From Lepidodermella squamata (lineage: Eukaryota > Gastrotricha), in the NCBI GenBank assembly GCA_047495785.1, contig JBLDXI010000003.1, positions 186,001 through 250,000 of the forward strand: a stretch of DNA of 64,000 nucleotides, in the 5' to 3' direction. A program made the translations under genes and the position numbers. Positions 1 through 12,539 of the stretch are shown piece after piece. The stretch's first letter is position 1. The number at the start of each line of letters is the position of its first letter. The notes under the pieces are model-generated. The model did not search any database. It was not told the DNA's origin and was given only the letters and a program-made list of their open reading frames with translations.

Positions 1-2942
1 TCCATCAAAAAGGTAAACTCGCATGTTTGCGAATCGAATGGGAATTTTGTCAAATCCATGCTGCAAGACGATGTGAAAGTTCCGATTCGGTCCCAGTGGA
101 AGAACAGCGTTCTATTGGGCCTCGAAGCGTAGTAGATGATCTGAGTCTTTTCGCCATAATCTTGGCTGTTGAGATACACGCTTCTTGAAGAATTGGGCAG
201 GGCTATTTTCGGCTTCCAGAAATACATGTTATCAGCCGGGATGATTCGTTCGTTCAAGTCAACGCCAGGCGCTGTGTAGGTTTCGCTGCAAGATTCGACC
301 ACCCATTGAGTCAATAGAGAGCCCCATAGCGAAATTTCTCTATGAGCCTGGTCTATCTCGATTAGTTTCTCGATCGAGAAGGTCAAATACAGCGATGAGT
401 TCATTTCGGGCGATCGGCGACTAGCTGCTATATAAGGACATTTTTCAATATCTTGAAAGGTTACAGCTGGTTCGTAATTCCCGTCTATTGCATCGGGAAT
501 TGGTGATTTATCCAGAAACAGTAGCGTTTGGTCGGTAGGAGCCACTTCCGTTGTTTTGCTACCCGACTTCCTTGTCGTCCTCCGTGAAGATGTGGACGAT
601 ATTGATGATGTTGACAATGGAGCTGCTGTCGGGGCAATGCCGTCACTTAGCAGCCAGAATAATCTGTAAAAAAGATATTTTCTCACGCGGCTACAGAAAT
701 TCAGGAAATTATTCTCACGCTTTTCGGACAGAAATGCTAGCATCTTGGGTGCCAAGTGCTAGCATTCCTAGACAAGCTTTCGAGAACGCTTTTGATCCAA
801 AGCCAGGTACAGGAAGATTTTGAAAACAGGTGTAAGATGGCGTAAGGCCTTGGCCGGGCATTTTTGAAATCGAGATCTATTCAGAAAAAACTTTACTCTC
901 CAGGGATGCGTAAGCCACAGTTAAAAAAACATAAAGAATTATGGGAGCTTATTGTGGCTGTTAAATGCTGCTTGAACCACAATATTAATGAAATATGGCT
1001 GAAATGCTGTAATAGCCAGAAACTAACGTTTATTTCATCGTTGACATGTTGAACAGTAATTCGATAACTCGTGTTGACATTTGAAGAGAAAAATCCGGCA
1101 TCACCACATCCAGGCAACGAAGAACTGCCTGTTGTTGGAGGTAACGGGAGGTTTGCTGTTCGATTTGCATAATAAGCAGCGTAAATTTCTCCTCGATTAG
1201 CGGCTATTACTTGCCAAATGCTAAAGCCGTACAACTCTGCTATGCCAGTTACATCGTTAGTTGTATCTGACCTTGCTGAAAAACATTTGTTTCAATTAAG
1301 ATGGGAAAAATCATGATTTTATCAGCCTTACTCCAGTTAGGACTGGGGCCGCTTAAGCTGAATATAACACCAAGCCACGTCGCAGATCCGTCAGAACTCG
1401 GCTTCACATCCAATTCAATCTCGAACCTCCAGTCTTTGAAGTAATTGTTGATCGGCTGATACAAATATAAGATCATCTATATTTTTTGGAAATATAGCTA
1501 GTAATCTCACGCTCAGGAAATAAGTTGCGGTTTGAGATCCTGGCTTGATGAGCGAGTAGGAATTTCCATCATTGTTAGATTCTGTGAACCTAGTAATTGA
1601 TGCAAACTCGCCGGTGTAGTCAGCGCTGACGTAGCCACCGTATCGCAAACTGCCGTAATTGCTAGGAAGAGGCATCGCGTATAAATCAGGCTGCGGGGGA
1701 GAGTCCTCCGTCAATGTCCAGAAATACCTTAAGAAACGATTAATAAAATAAATCAAACCGCCAACTTGCCTTTTTTCTAAAAATGTCCCTTGAAAAAGAC
1801 AGTTGACACTCTGCTTTCAAAGCGATAATAATAGAACATTTCTTGCAAAAGCATTGGTTTTGTAGGTTTCGAATCCCAGACGACCCTTGAGTTTTATTGC
1901 ACGCTTTAAATCCGCAGAAATTTCCCGAAATTTGATCAACTGTAGGAAAAGATGTTGACTTACACTCGCTTGAGAAGTGCATCTCCATCAGCTCCATTAA
2001 TCGCGTAGAACCTCAGCCGCTGAGCTGCTTGTGCTATCTGAAAGCCGATATAGTAGTAAAAACCCGTGAATGTTGTTCTCATCGAGCAGGATCGCCCGCC
2101 AGTAATCGGAACCGATGCAACCTATGTATTGGGAAAATATTCCGGCTGCTGCGTCAAACCAATAAGTTCATACCGTTAATACGTCGATTGCGCTTTGAAG
2201 GATGAATCGCATTTTCGCCACGCCTGAAACGTCGAGAGCGTTCGATGCATTGCAGTTCGGGTCTAAGGAACGAGAATTCCAGTCGGTAAAAGGTAACGAC
2301 TCTGGATCGGTGGCTATGGTGTCTCGCCAAGAAATCGCCAATTTCCCCTGCGGCTCCAGCTTCAACCAGGCCCCTAAGCCAAAGCCATACCATCCGAACA
2401 AATTGTAAGAAGTTGCGCCGCTCGACAGATCTATTAGAGGCGTAACAAATAACCTTACTACACAATTTTGCAATAGCAAACTCGGGACGAGTCTTTCGCT
2501 GCTCATGTGAAATCCAAACCAAGCATTTGAGCCGTTAGTTTTGTAATTCAGTTCAACTTCCATCTCGATTCGCCAGTTGGTTGATCGAGGTGCGATATTT
2601 CTGTCCAAATTCTTCGAAAAACTTGGAAAATATTGTTTCTAACAAGTTATGAAATCCTACCGGTCCTTCGAGGGCAGCGAAAGAATCGTTGGGGTTGACA
2701 TTCGACCCTGTCATAGAGTTAAGCTGGTAGCCATTTATAACTTTTCGCGTCGAATAGAAACCATTGAACGAGCCATTTGCGTTAACGTTTGAGTTTTCAG
2801 CATCCATAGACATTTGGGGGTAGTAAAAAACAGGCCCTTGGAAACCCATCGGCAGCGGTAGATTTGCAACATCTGGTGTTGGATCGTAACCAGCCTGGGC
2901 TGGGATCAGAACTAATAGAAATGTGATAGCGTGTCTCAGCAT
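1..2942 (-). CDS. Module-linked Cys-loop receptor, paralog 1 (3' end outside window)
   Basis: This is the first member of the receptor cluster, read from an ATG at 2942 down past the window edge. Exon 1 encodes a signal peptide (MLRHAITFLLVLIPAQAG) followed by the family hallmark GYDPTPD and NGYQLNSM. Later exons lie near 2600-2490, 2441-2170, 2140-1975, 1740-1515, 1450-1330, 1270-1030 and 880-690. They encode two copies of an unrecognised extracellular module. The last visible exon (about 650 to 1) encodes a Ser/Thr-rich linker and the start of the ligand-binding domain, ending at CEFTFLMDE just after the Cys-loop. The four membrane segments must lie beyond position 1. Paralog 2 is its closest relative: the two share intron positions, upstream sequence for about 550 bp, and a 224 bp stretch without differences. 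Exon limits other than the start are approximate. Ligand unknown. Confidence 0.8.
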
Positions 2943-3745
2943 GTTTCAAACATATTTCCAACTCTGTCTTACATTCGGTTCAGAATGCTGATATTTTTCT
3001 CGCCAGTATAAAAAAGCAGACAACTTGTTGACATTGAGTTCACCCATTAATAAGTTATGATTTTGGCTGAGCAGCTTGAAAGCATTCGGAGGCGGATTCA
3101 ATGTTTATTTCCTCGCTGTTTTGTATTAGCTACAATTCTAAAAGCTCTTTGATTTAAACTGAATTCATGCCTTTGCCATTGAGTGTCAATAAACTTAAGT
3201 CTGTAAACCCAAGTTTTCAAGCCAGGCTCGGAGTCAGAAAAATGACTCCTGTTTCTCGCTATGTATTATTTATTTGTTTTGAGTCTCGAGAGCTTGAGCT
3301 AAAATGTATATCTCGCCCACTGAAAGTTCGCAGTGTCATGTGAAAAAGACAAATGCTAACACGCATCAAAAAAACTATAACCATGGACATCACGTGTCCG
3401 CGAAGTCTGGTGATTTCGAAATGAGCTTGTGAACACTGCCAAAGCGAGTTATGTAACATAAACATTGCGATATCAGCCCAGGCCCACGGAATCGCGGAGC
3501 TAAATTTTCATTTACCAACTGATTCCGCACTGAATAACAATTAGCAATGACAGGTTCGTCTCAGACGATTCACGAAAAACGGTTCATCGGCGAGCAAATT
3601 AGTAAAAAAAAAGCAATTCGCGCCAATATTTTGAAACGCCGAAATTATGGCAATAATAAAAACTAGACGTACAGCAATTACCAGATTCCAGACTCTCTGT
3701 TTTTTCTCTGTTCCATGAAGGGCTTTCAAATGATATCGCAGGCTT
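2943..3745. other. Intergenic, duplicated upstream region
   Basis: No gene is seen. Roughly 2945-3525 resembles 11970-12500 upstream of paralog 2, so the duplication that made paralogs 1 and 2 included about 550 bp of 5' flank and presumably its promoter. Confidence 0.5.
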
Positions 3746-3866
3746 GGGCGAAAGAACGACTTGACTAGAATAGAAAGAAATGGCATAGAATTGTCTGTGT
3801 GGCGTAACGCATTCGATGCACACAAAAAACGTTGTGTTCTATTCTAGTCAAGTCGTTCTGTCGCCC
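3746..3866. repeat. Inverted repeat, 30 bp arms
   Basis: The arms at 3746-3775 and 3837-3866 are reverse complements with one mismatch (GGGCGAAAGAACGACTTGAC against its complement), separated by about 60 bp. It could be a small foldback or MITE-like element. No coding content. Confidence 0.7.
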
Positions 3867-4035
3867 ACCCCGCGAGGCCGCATCTCGGCGCCGGTCTCAT
3901 CCCAGGGAATTATCATGGAATGGGAAGGGAATATAATAAAATTCGCCCCGGTGTGCCCAGCCCGCCTAGCGCAGTCATTATTTTTATCCACGCTAGACGA
4001 ACCGAGAGACGGGAAGAACCAGTAGCAAGCTTGAA

Positions 4036-4355
4036 GCATGCATGAAGCTAAACTGCAGTGCCAATGTATAGATTGATAGCCGAAATAGCTTCAAGGGCCG
4101 CCATGAAAGCTAAAGTATCGACAACTCGAACGAATGAAATGCTGACCTTCCAATGCTTACAGTTCTCGATAAGAGCGCCTGTTTATCACGCTTAGAAGCT
4201 AGATTCGTCAGAATGATCTCATAGACCGTGATGGCCGTGCTACCACGACAGAAGATAACATGAGAATGTAATTCGTGTATAGCAGCTGTTTTGAGGTCTC
4301 TGAAACGCTGTTCCGAACATCGGACTGTGCCACAACCAGTGCTAGCATAACAGTT
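4036..4355 (-). pseudogene. Cys-loop receptor fragment (TM2 end to C-terminus)
   Basis: On the minus strand this stretch matches the 3' end of paralog 3 (13787-14095) nearly base for base: end of TM2, TM3, the short TM3-TM4 loop and TM4. It begins abruptly near 4355 and has no upstream exons. Within it, an insertion in the TM3 region (near 4235) shifts the frame compared with paralog 3. It is a truncated copy, not a gene, and was probably left by unequal exchange or transposon activity, since a P-element relic lies directly upstream. Confidence 0.75.
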
Positions 4356-4480
4356 GAATAAAAATGAAATGTTTTCGTATTTTAATTTACTTCTTACCTT
4401 ATAGTATTACCCTAAAACTGACATGGGCAGGCTCCAATTCCTCTGCGCTAACGATGGCACGCCACTTGGCTATGTTTGGG

Positions 4481-5767
4481 CTAAATCAGCGGGTATTTTC
4501 GGATTTGATGGTGAAAGTCCCAAAATTGATGGCAGAAAGCATTTTCCCCATTTTTGATTAGGCCAAGGCCAGCTATTAGATCAAGACCAGCCTCGCCGCA
4601 TGAATATTTCACTCGAGAAGGATCAATCTGGCCAAAGTTAGGCTCAGAATTGCGAGATAGTAACACCCAAAAATGTAGACATAAAATTGATCGGCTGGTT
4701 TTCGTGTTTTTCGTGTTTGATCGCTGATTGTTCGACATCAATCGATGTGGCGTTGCGAGGCTATCGTTTTCAAGGCAGTCCAAACAACCTTTGCAACTCA
4801 ATTTCTGGAGCCGAAGCTTTTTGATAACGAAGCCGGCAATATACGACAGTACTTCATCCGTGATAGATGAGAAACAATCTTGACTTTCAATCGCCTTTTG
4901 TAGCATTGCGTCTAGCTCCTCTATTTCTTCCCAGCTTTTGAAGTCCATTTCACCGGCTGAATTCACCCTATTTTCGTCCGATCCGTTATTTTCAGCGAAA
5001 TCGAATATGTTGAGCTCATTAAGGCGGATCATTTTCTGCACATTCCCACCTTTGGCGAAGACGAATCTTTGCAACACATAGCCTCTCAAAGCCGCCAATA
5101 GCTGTGCAGGGCTTGGATTAGCAGCAAACCCGTTGAACTGCCTCACAAATGCGAATGTCAATTCGAGGGTATCTTGTAGAAGAAAGAAAGTGGGAACATT
5201 TTCGAAATTGCAGTTGAACAGCAAATGTTCCATGCCAACAACACCACATTTCAAACTGCTAACCACTGCCATGTTATCAGCAAAACGTCTATGGCTTCAT
5301 TTACCTTCGATTTCCAGGAATCAAATGTTTTTTTAGTCACGGGGTGACGATTCGCATTTCGGTCATTAAATGACCGCTGGTTAAGACAGTCCCATACGTT
5401 ATTTATTATACGACAGTAAATCTCAGTTCCTTCCGAATCCTGGAATTTCGCCTTAGTAAGATTCAGCTGCTTCTGAAGACTTAGTATGCGAATTTCTTTT
5501 CTATCAACAGTTGAACGCTCATCTTTGCGCTCTTAAGCTCTTTAAGCTCTTTACGCAAACTCGCTGCTGATTTTTTGCGCCGACCCGGCTTTTCCCGACG
5601 TTTTCGCCGGCTGACTGTTCGGGAATCGTTCGGCGATGACGACGAGGACGATGATTGAGCAAGAAAAGAGTCGTCGAATGAAGGCAATTTTTCTTTATAG
5701 AACGAACGAACAAAGCCCATGAGATAAATGGAGCATTTTTGTGTAAATTACTTCGGAATGTTTTCAA
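4481..5767 (-). mobile_element. P-element/THAP9-like transposase relic
   Basis: A 263-codon minus-strand frame (5272-4481) has features of the C-terminal part of P-element-type transposases. One is a region reading DTLELTFAFVRQFNGF followed by NPSPAQLLAALRGYV, which resembles the family pattern of 'LELFF..IR..GG.N.NPT..QF'. The other is SYIAGFVIKKL with nearby CKGC and CLDC pairs. A second frame (about 5720-5481) is basic and coiled-coil-like (LRKELKELKSAK), as expected between a THAP DNA-binding domain and the catalytic core. The sequence between them is interrupted by stops and frame changes, and no THAP zinc finger or terminal repeats were found. I read it as an inactive, truncated DNA transposon. 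The family assignment comes from remembered motifs. Confidence 0.6.
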
Positions 5768-6489
5768 AACCGATTTTTAAGTTAATGCTAATTACTTTAA
5801 GGGTTACACTTATTTTAAAATTATTTAATTCATTTTCATATACAAGTAAATAACGAAACAAATTCTGCAAATTTGGTGAGCGGATTTCTCCGCGGAAAAT
5901 AGAGAAAAACTCCGCGGAGAAACGCCCGCAGCGAAAGTGTCACCTGTAAAAATAACCCATTAGCAGCGATCGTTATTTTCCTGCTTCGACCAGCAAAAAT
6001 CTCATTCATGAAAATCGCTCGTCATCTCCCCGGTCGCGCTGTGTGTGGGTTACGTTGGCGCGTGTCGTCGCGTGGGCGGTTGCGATCGCGAAACTCGTAG
6101 CGATCTGGCTGGTGGCTGGCGCGGTTGATGGGTGGCTTCCTTAACAGCAGCGACGAGCTGCGACTGCGACTGACTCACGCATGACAGCTTCAATCTTGCT
6201 GACCGCGCTATTCTACACCTCTGGGTCGTTCTCCTTGGCCGGCGGACATGGCCCACGGTATAGATGGTTTGGCTATCTGCCTGGATGGTTTGCAGTTAGG
6301 ATCATAGTCTGATCCATAAGACCGGGTGGTTAGAGCGCTCGCAGTCCACTCCAAGTGGAACGGCAATATCTCGTGGCAACGTGTCGAGGGAAGAATCGAT
6401 GGCGTAAAACTCGACCTGGTGGATGTCGGCCAGTCGGTGATGTGCACGCGCGTGGCGGCTGGTATTTCCGCTAATTCTAGATCCGCAAT
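5768..6489. other. Intergenic, no gene seen
   Basis: AT-rich at first, then GC-rich from about 6030. A short palindrome built on CTCCGCGGA occurs near 5885-5925. The string GGGTGGTTAGAGCGCTCG near 6324 looks like a tRNA 5' half (box A) but no box B follows at the right distance. Confidence 0.4.
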
Positions 6490-6782
6490 TTTGTGAATTT
6501 CCCCCATTGCTCGCCGCTGCTGGTCCACCGCTGCTCTCCCGTGTGCTACCTTTCAGGCGGGGGAAGTGATGATGGGGGACTGCACACGTTTAACCTACGC
6601 CCGCCCCATCGCGAGCCTCAAGAAAGTGTTTCAACTTGTACCCACCGAGTACCGGAATTTTATTTCATCCTGCGACTTCGGTCGGCCGCTGTCGTGAGCA
6701 ATAATTCTTGTGCAGACGCGGGCGTTGAACCCGTGCCTCACTAGAACGACACCAGCATACCCTATGCTAGTTGCCTAACCCA
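6490..6782 (-). mobile_element. tRNA-derived SINE, minus-strand copy
   Basis: Reverse-complemented, this stretch aligns with 17935-18250: the tRNA-like head with the box B-like GGTTCAACGCC, the insert containing TAGCATAGGGTATGCTA, the segment with GACAGCGGCCGACCGAAGTC, and the GGGGCGGGCGTAGGTT body. The copy differs by scattered substitutions and ends near the body/tail boundary. Two copies in opposite orientation with the same internal promoter layout indicate a SINE family. Confidence 0.7.
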
Positions 6783-8265
6783 GTGCTCCGCAAACGTTTT
6801 TCACCGCCGGCCATTTTGGCGGCCTTAAGGCCTTGGCTTCGGCCGCAGAAACAATCAGACCCTTCCCCGGCCGCCCCAACATAGGGAATTCTCTTTCATC
6901 GGCCGCAATTTTAGCTTCAAGCACATTTTTCTTTCGCGACAATGCTATTGCTTATAGACGATGAGGTTAACAAACAGAGGCCGTTATTAGCAGGTTAATT
7001 CAACTGGCCTGAAAAACGAACTTCAACTACCTTAGCCGACTGCTTCCCCTTAACTTGAGTCAAATTGAGAGCCGGAGAAGCGATTCCTTAAGCGGTACTT
7101 CGTAAGCGAGTCTATGCGCAGAGAGAACGAAGTGATCATAGGCATACTGCAAACAACCAGACAGGGCTGGGGGTCATCAACTTCCATTCGCGTAAATTGT
7201 TCTGCCCTACCTGATTCCCACTCGAACTAAGATGAGGGAAAATGCTCCAGATTGCCGCATTTGAACCACAAAACCAGAGGTCTATAATATATGCGAGCGA
7301 AGCGAGCTTTAGCAAACGGTATTTCGCAGAAATGTTGGCTGAAAATGGTCTAAAATAGGCTGATTTTCGCGTCATGATAGAAGGAAAAGGGGAGCCGGCC
7401 GCAATCCAGCCATTAATGGAGAAAAGCTCCGGCCGCGAAGAACTCCTCCGAGAACTTAGAACTGGCCTAACCACTAGGCCACTGTGTCACAATATTTTAG
7501 CGCTCAATTCCGGACCCCGCTTAGTTGCGTGCGCGACGCCAACAATGATTGTGCAATCAGAGGGGAAAAGATTGCGAAAAGATTGGAAAAGATTGATCAA
7601 TGATTGTGCAAACGCCGAAAATTCAGACAATGACGTTTCGATGGCGTTAAATATAGATGTGGCAAGTGAAAAGTTCATTTATGTTCATGTTATTGTTCAT
7701 GGGCGCCAATTTTTGTGGTTGCGACTTGTTGCATTCATGGACGACGTTGACAGAAATGAATTGTTGGTCTTCGACTCACACGCTATAGGATCAGTGCCGA
7801 AAATCTGAAATCTGCAGGGCCACGCGATCAATCCTACCGGCGAGGTGAAACGACTTGACATCGCATATCGCGTTGAACTTACCACATCCGCCGGATAAGA
7901 GTTAAAACGAAAACTAAATCGACTGCTTTATTCCTCCTCAAAAAACAAAAAATAATGAAACTTCACACTTAACTAATCAAAATAAAAATTGGGCCTAATT
8001 TCTTTTTCATATGAAACAATTTTCGTGTACTATCGAAAAACGAACGAAAAGCTTTTTATCATGTACCGTATAGATGATATTCCGTGCGAGCTGATTTTTC
8101 GGGGGAAATAAAAAATTGAAGGTTTGAATAATTCCTGAAAAATAATTCCTCAAGAACTAAGACGTTAGATAATAAACAACGGGGTAGTAAATTAAAGTCC
8201 AAGTACGCTCAAGCTTCGGTCGAATCTGTCAAACTATTATTGATTTGCAATTTCAAAGCGAATAT
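6783..8265. other. Intergenic with a solo SINE head
   Basis: No supported gene. At 7463-7493 there is a reverse-complement match to the SINE head (GTGACACAGTGGCCTAGTGG), without the rest of the element. A 144-codon open frame at 7374-7808 runs through this head and shows no recognisable domain, so I do not call it a gene. The 3' flank of paralog 2 is AT-rich from 7900. Confidence 0.45.
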
Positions 8266-11200
8266 TTACATGACAGTAATCACAAGATGGAGATTGACGC
8301 CGACGATGGCTCCTAAAGCAACTAGAAAAGCCATGACATCGATGAGCCGCAGCAATGTGACTTCATATCTCCGTGCTACCATCGTTTTCGCCCCATACAA
8401 AAATCGTCGATAGCTTGCAGTATTACAAATGGCTGTTACAAGAATTTCGTAGATGGTGATAGCTGCTACAACCGCTGACAGCATTAGAACGTAATTCGTG
8501 TAAAGCAGCTGTTTCGAGGACTCAGAAACGCTGCTGAGAACATCAGATTGCGCTACGACCAGCGCTAGCATAACGGTCGAGCATAGGACAGGCCGATCCT
8601 CAACACCAGGCTCCATGAGTATCGATCCAAGGGCCAAAGCGATTAGCAAATAGCACGGTATAATCAAATTGACGACGTAGTACGTTGGATCGCGTTGGTA
8701 AGCAAGGATGATCTTGCCATAGGAAACAGGCGCCCCAGTTCGAGAGGGCGATGGACAAGTTCCCCGATACGTCTTTGAGTTAACCATGGTCCAAATTCCA
8801 TTGGAAAGGGATGCATAGGCTCGAACATAGACCCTAGCTATAGAAACATATGCAGCCGGCTCGTCCATCAAAAAGGTAAACTCGCATGTTTGCGAATCGA
8901 ATGGGAATTTTGTTAGATCCATACTGCAAGAAGATGCGAAAGTTCCGATCCGGTCCCAGTGGAAGAACAGCGTTCTATTGGGCCTCGAAGCGTAGTAGAT
9001 GATCTGAGTCTTTTCGCCATAATCTTGGCTGTTGAGATACACGCTTCTTGAAGAATTGGGCAGGGCTATTTTCGGCTTCCAGAAATACATGTTATCAGCC
9101 GGGATGATTCGTTCGTTCAAGTCAACGCCAGGCGCTGTGTAGGTTTCGCTGCAAGATTCGACCACCCATTGAGTTAGCAGAGAACCCCATAATGATATCT
9201 CCCTGGCAGCCTGGTCTATCTCGACTAGCTTTTCAATGGAGAAGGTCAAAAACAGGGATGTATTCATTTCGGGCGATCGGCGACTAGCTGCTATGTACGG
9301 GCATTTTTCAATGTCTTGAAATGTTACAGCTGGTTCGTAATTCCCGTCTATTGCATCGGGAATCGGAGACTTATCCAGAAACAGTAGCGTTTGGTCGGTA
9401 GGAGCCACTTCCGTTGTTTTGCTGCCCGATTTCCTTGTTGTCCTCCGCGAAGTTGAGGACGATATCGATGATGTCGACAATGGAGCTGCTGTCGGGGCAA
9501 TGCCATCACTTAGGAGCCAGAACAATCTGTAAATAGGATATTTATCTCACAGGGCTACAGAAATTATAAATCGGTTCTCACGCTTTTCGGATAGAAATGC
9601 TAGCATCTTGGGTGCCGAGGGCTAGCATTCCTAAGCACATGGCTCTCGAGAACGCGTTTGATCCAAAGCCGGGTACTGAAAGATTTTGAAAGCAGGCGTA
9701 AGATGGCGTAAGGCCTTGACCGGGCATCTTTGAAATTGAGATCTATATTAAAAAAAGAGGAAAATAATATTAAAACCCCGGGGATGCGAAATCCATAAAG
9801 GCTGTTCGATGTTCGACCATCAAATTAGTAACGACATATGGCTGAAAGACTGAAACAGCCAGCAACTAACGTTTATCTGGTCGTTCACATGTTGAACCGT
9901 GATTCGATAACTCGTGTTGCCATTTGAAGCGAAAAATCCTGCATCGCCACATCCAGGCAACGAAGGACTGCCTGTTGTTGGAGGTAATGAGATATTTGCT
10001 GTTCGATTTTCGTAATAAGCGGCGTAAATTTCTCCCCGATTAGCGGCTAGAACTTGCCAAATGCTAAAGCCGTACAACTCTGCTACGCCAGTTACTTCGT
10101 TAGTAGCATTGGACCTCGCTGAAACAAAACAAATAATTTCAATTAAGCATGGGATATCATGTATCTGTCGTATATAATCCAAGCCTCACCCCAGCTAGGA
10201 CTTGAGCCGCTTAAGCTGAAAGTCATGCCAAACCATGTCACAGATCCGTCTGAACTAGGTTTTACATCCAATTCAATCTCGAACCTCCAGTCTTTGAAGT
10301 AATTGTAGATCGGCTGATAAAAACATTATTTGCTTTTTTGCTTGGGAAAATAGCAAGCAAGCTCACATGCAGGTAGTAATTTGCAGATTGATATCCTGGC
10401 TTGATGAGCGAGTATGAATTTCCACCATTGTTAGATCCTATAAACCTAGTCGTTGATGATAACTCGCCGGTGTAGTCAGCGCTGACATAGCCTGCGTATC
10501 TCAAACTGCCGTAGTTGCTAGGAAGAGGCATCGCGTACAAATCAGGCTGCGGGGGCGAGTCCTCCGTCAATGCCCAGAAATACCTTAACATGAAAAAGTC
10601 AAACATGAATAAGCTAAACATGAATAAGCTAAAAGCTAAATAGCACTTAACTCATATGCAAAAACTTCTTGATTCGAATCCTAAAAATCAGATAATTACG
10701 AATATCGGCCTTCGACCTTAGACAGTTGACGGGGAACTCCCCGTTTTATAAGCGGGCATATCCTCATTGATGTACGCTCCGATTACCGAACGAACGAACG
10801 GACGAACGACGGAACACGGCCGACGACAACGGTGAGTTCCCGTCATAGCTTTTTGTGTACAATTCATGTAAATTCGCATTAGATGAAGGTAACTGGTAGG
10901 TAAATCATGAAAGGATCTGAAATTTATCCCAATATCACCCAATAGATTGTTACGCACATTTTCTTGAGAAGAGCATCTCCATTAGCTCCATTGACTCCGT
11001 AGAATCGCGGCCGCATAAGCCCCTGTGTCAATTGGTAGCCAATATAGTAGGTAAAACCTGAAAATGTAATTCTCGTTGAACAGGTTGGTCCACCAGAAAT
11101 CGGAACCGATGCAACCTGTGTATGCGGAAAATATTCCGGCTACTACGTCAAACCAAGAAGTTTATACCGTTAATACGTCAAGGGCGGTCTGAAAAATGAG

Positions 11201-11968
11201 TCGCATTTTCGCCACGCCTGACGAGTCGAGAGCGTTCGATGCATTGCAGTTCGGGTCAAAAGAACGTGAATTGGAGTCGAGGAAAGGTAGCGGAATCGGA
11301 CCTGATGTATCTAAGCTGTTCCGCCACAAAATGGCAAAATTACTCTGCGGCTTGAGCTTCAACCAGGCTCCTATGCCGAAGCCGTAACTAGAGAACAAAT
11401 CGTAGGAAGTTGCTTTGCTCGACATGTCTATAAGGGACGTAACGGAATCAGTTCTATAACATGCGAATCATTTTACTTGGAACAAGTCTCTGCGAGCTGA
11501 GCTGGAATCCAAACCAAGCAGTTGAAGACCCGCTTGTTTTGTAGCTCAGTTCAACTTCCATCTCGACTCGCCAGTTGACTGATCGCGCTGCGATATATTT
11601 GTCCACGCTCTATGAACAAAAAATACATCCGTCGAATATAACCGAATATCAAATCATACCGGTCCTTCGAGCGCAGCAAAAGAATCATTTGGGTTGAAAT
11701 TCGAGCCCGTCATAGAGTTAAGCTGGTAGCCATTTACAACTTTTCGCGTTGAGTAGAAACCACTGAATGAACCATTTGCGTTAACGTTCGAATTCTCAGC
11801 ATCCATAGATATTTGCGGGTAGTATAAAACAGGTCCTTGGAAACCGATCGGCAACGGTAGATTAGCAACGTTGGGTGTAGGATCGTAAACAGCCTGTGCT
11901 GGGATCAGAACTGATAGAAATGTGATTGCTTCTGTGAATTTTAGCAAGTTGAAATACATTTTCAACAT
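8266..11968 (-). CDS. Module-linked Cys-loop receptor, paralog 2
   Basis: Complete gene from ATG at 11968 to TAA at 8266. The N-terminus carries a hydrophobic signal segment ending in LIPAQA, then YDPTPNVANLPLPIGF. Exons near 11968-11660, 11590-11470, 11425-11165, 11110-10965, 10585-10360, 10310-10190, 10130-9860 and 9735-9585 encode two extracellular modules. The final exon (9525-8266) encodes a Ser/Thr-rich linker and the whole channel: loop-D-like WGSLLTQW, Cys-loop CSMDLTKFPFDSQTC (13 residues between cysteines), TM1 ending SILMEPGV, TM2 after EDRP, TM3, a short loop and TM4. The short intracellular loop and the absence of a vicinal Cys pair in loop C set it apart from typical nicotinic alpha subunits. 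It probably forms membrane pentamers. An intron near 10735-10850 holds a short inverted repeat (GACGGGGAACTCCCCG). Internal exon limits are approximate. Confidence 0.85.
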
Positions 11969-12539
11969 ATTTAAGTCTTCATTAGGTTCGAAATGCTGAT
12001 GAATACTTATCTTGCGATAGCAAGCAGAAAACTTGCTGACATTGCATGAGTTTAACCATTAATTAGTCATGATTGAAATCATCTACAATCTGCAGCGTTT
12101 TGGAGTTCAAATTGATGTTTTCCTCGCCGTTTTGTATTTGCTTCTATCATGAGAGCTCTCCGATTTGAACTGAATTCGTCCATTTGCATTTCAAGTTCGG
12201 TGCTCGCTGTCACGTGGAATAAGAAATGTAGCTAAAAAAGCATTTTATAAAATTTATAAACTGAATGTTTTATCAGCATTATGTATTTCTTGAACTAATC
12301 CCCCTCCCATCGCTCCTCACGTCACGTGGGAAATGACACATGCTAACGCCGAACAAAACAACTAAAACCCTGGACACAACGTGTCTGTGAAGGCAAGTAA
12401 TTTCGAAATAGGCTTGCCAACTCACTAAATAGCGTGGTAATGTAAAAATTGCGATGTCAGCCCAGGCTCTCCGAAATCGCGGAGATTAAATTTTGAATTT
12501 TGAAGATTGAACATTAAATTTATTCCGAATTCCGAATTT
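11969..12539. other. Upstream region of paralog 2
   Basis: Matches the 5' flank of paralog 1 (2945-3525) in patches, including GCGATGTCAGCCCAGGC near 12450. No gene is seen. Confidence 0.4.

Noticed and set aside
6050-6256. Arg-rich minus-strand frame
   Set aside because: Composition reflects GC-rich sequence; no domain.
6208-6528. 106-codon minus-strand frame
   Set aside because: It overlaps the end of a SINE copy and has no domain or signal peptide; likely chance.
7374-7808. 144-codon open frame on the plus strand
   Set aside because: It runs through a reversed SINE head and contains no recognisable domain or splice-supported partner.
10718-10957. 79-codon minus-strand frame
   Set aside because: Falls in an intron of paralog 2 over a CGAA-rich inverted repeat; no domain.
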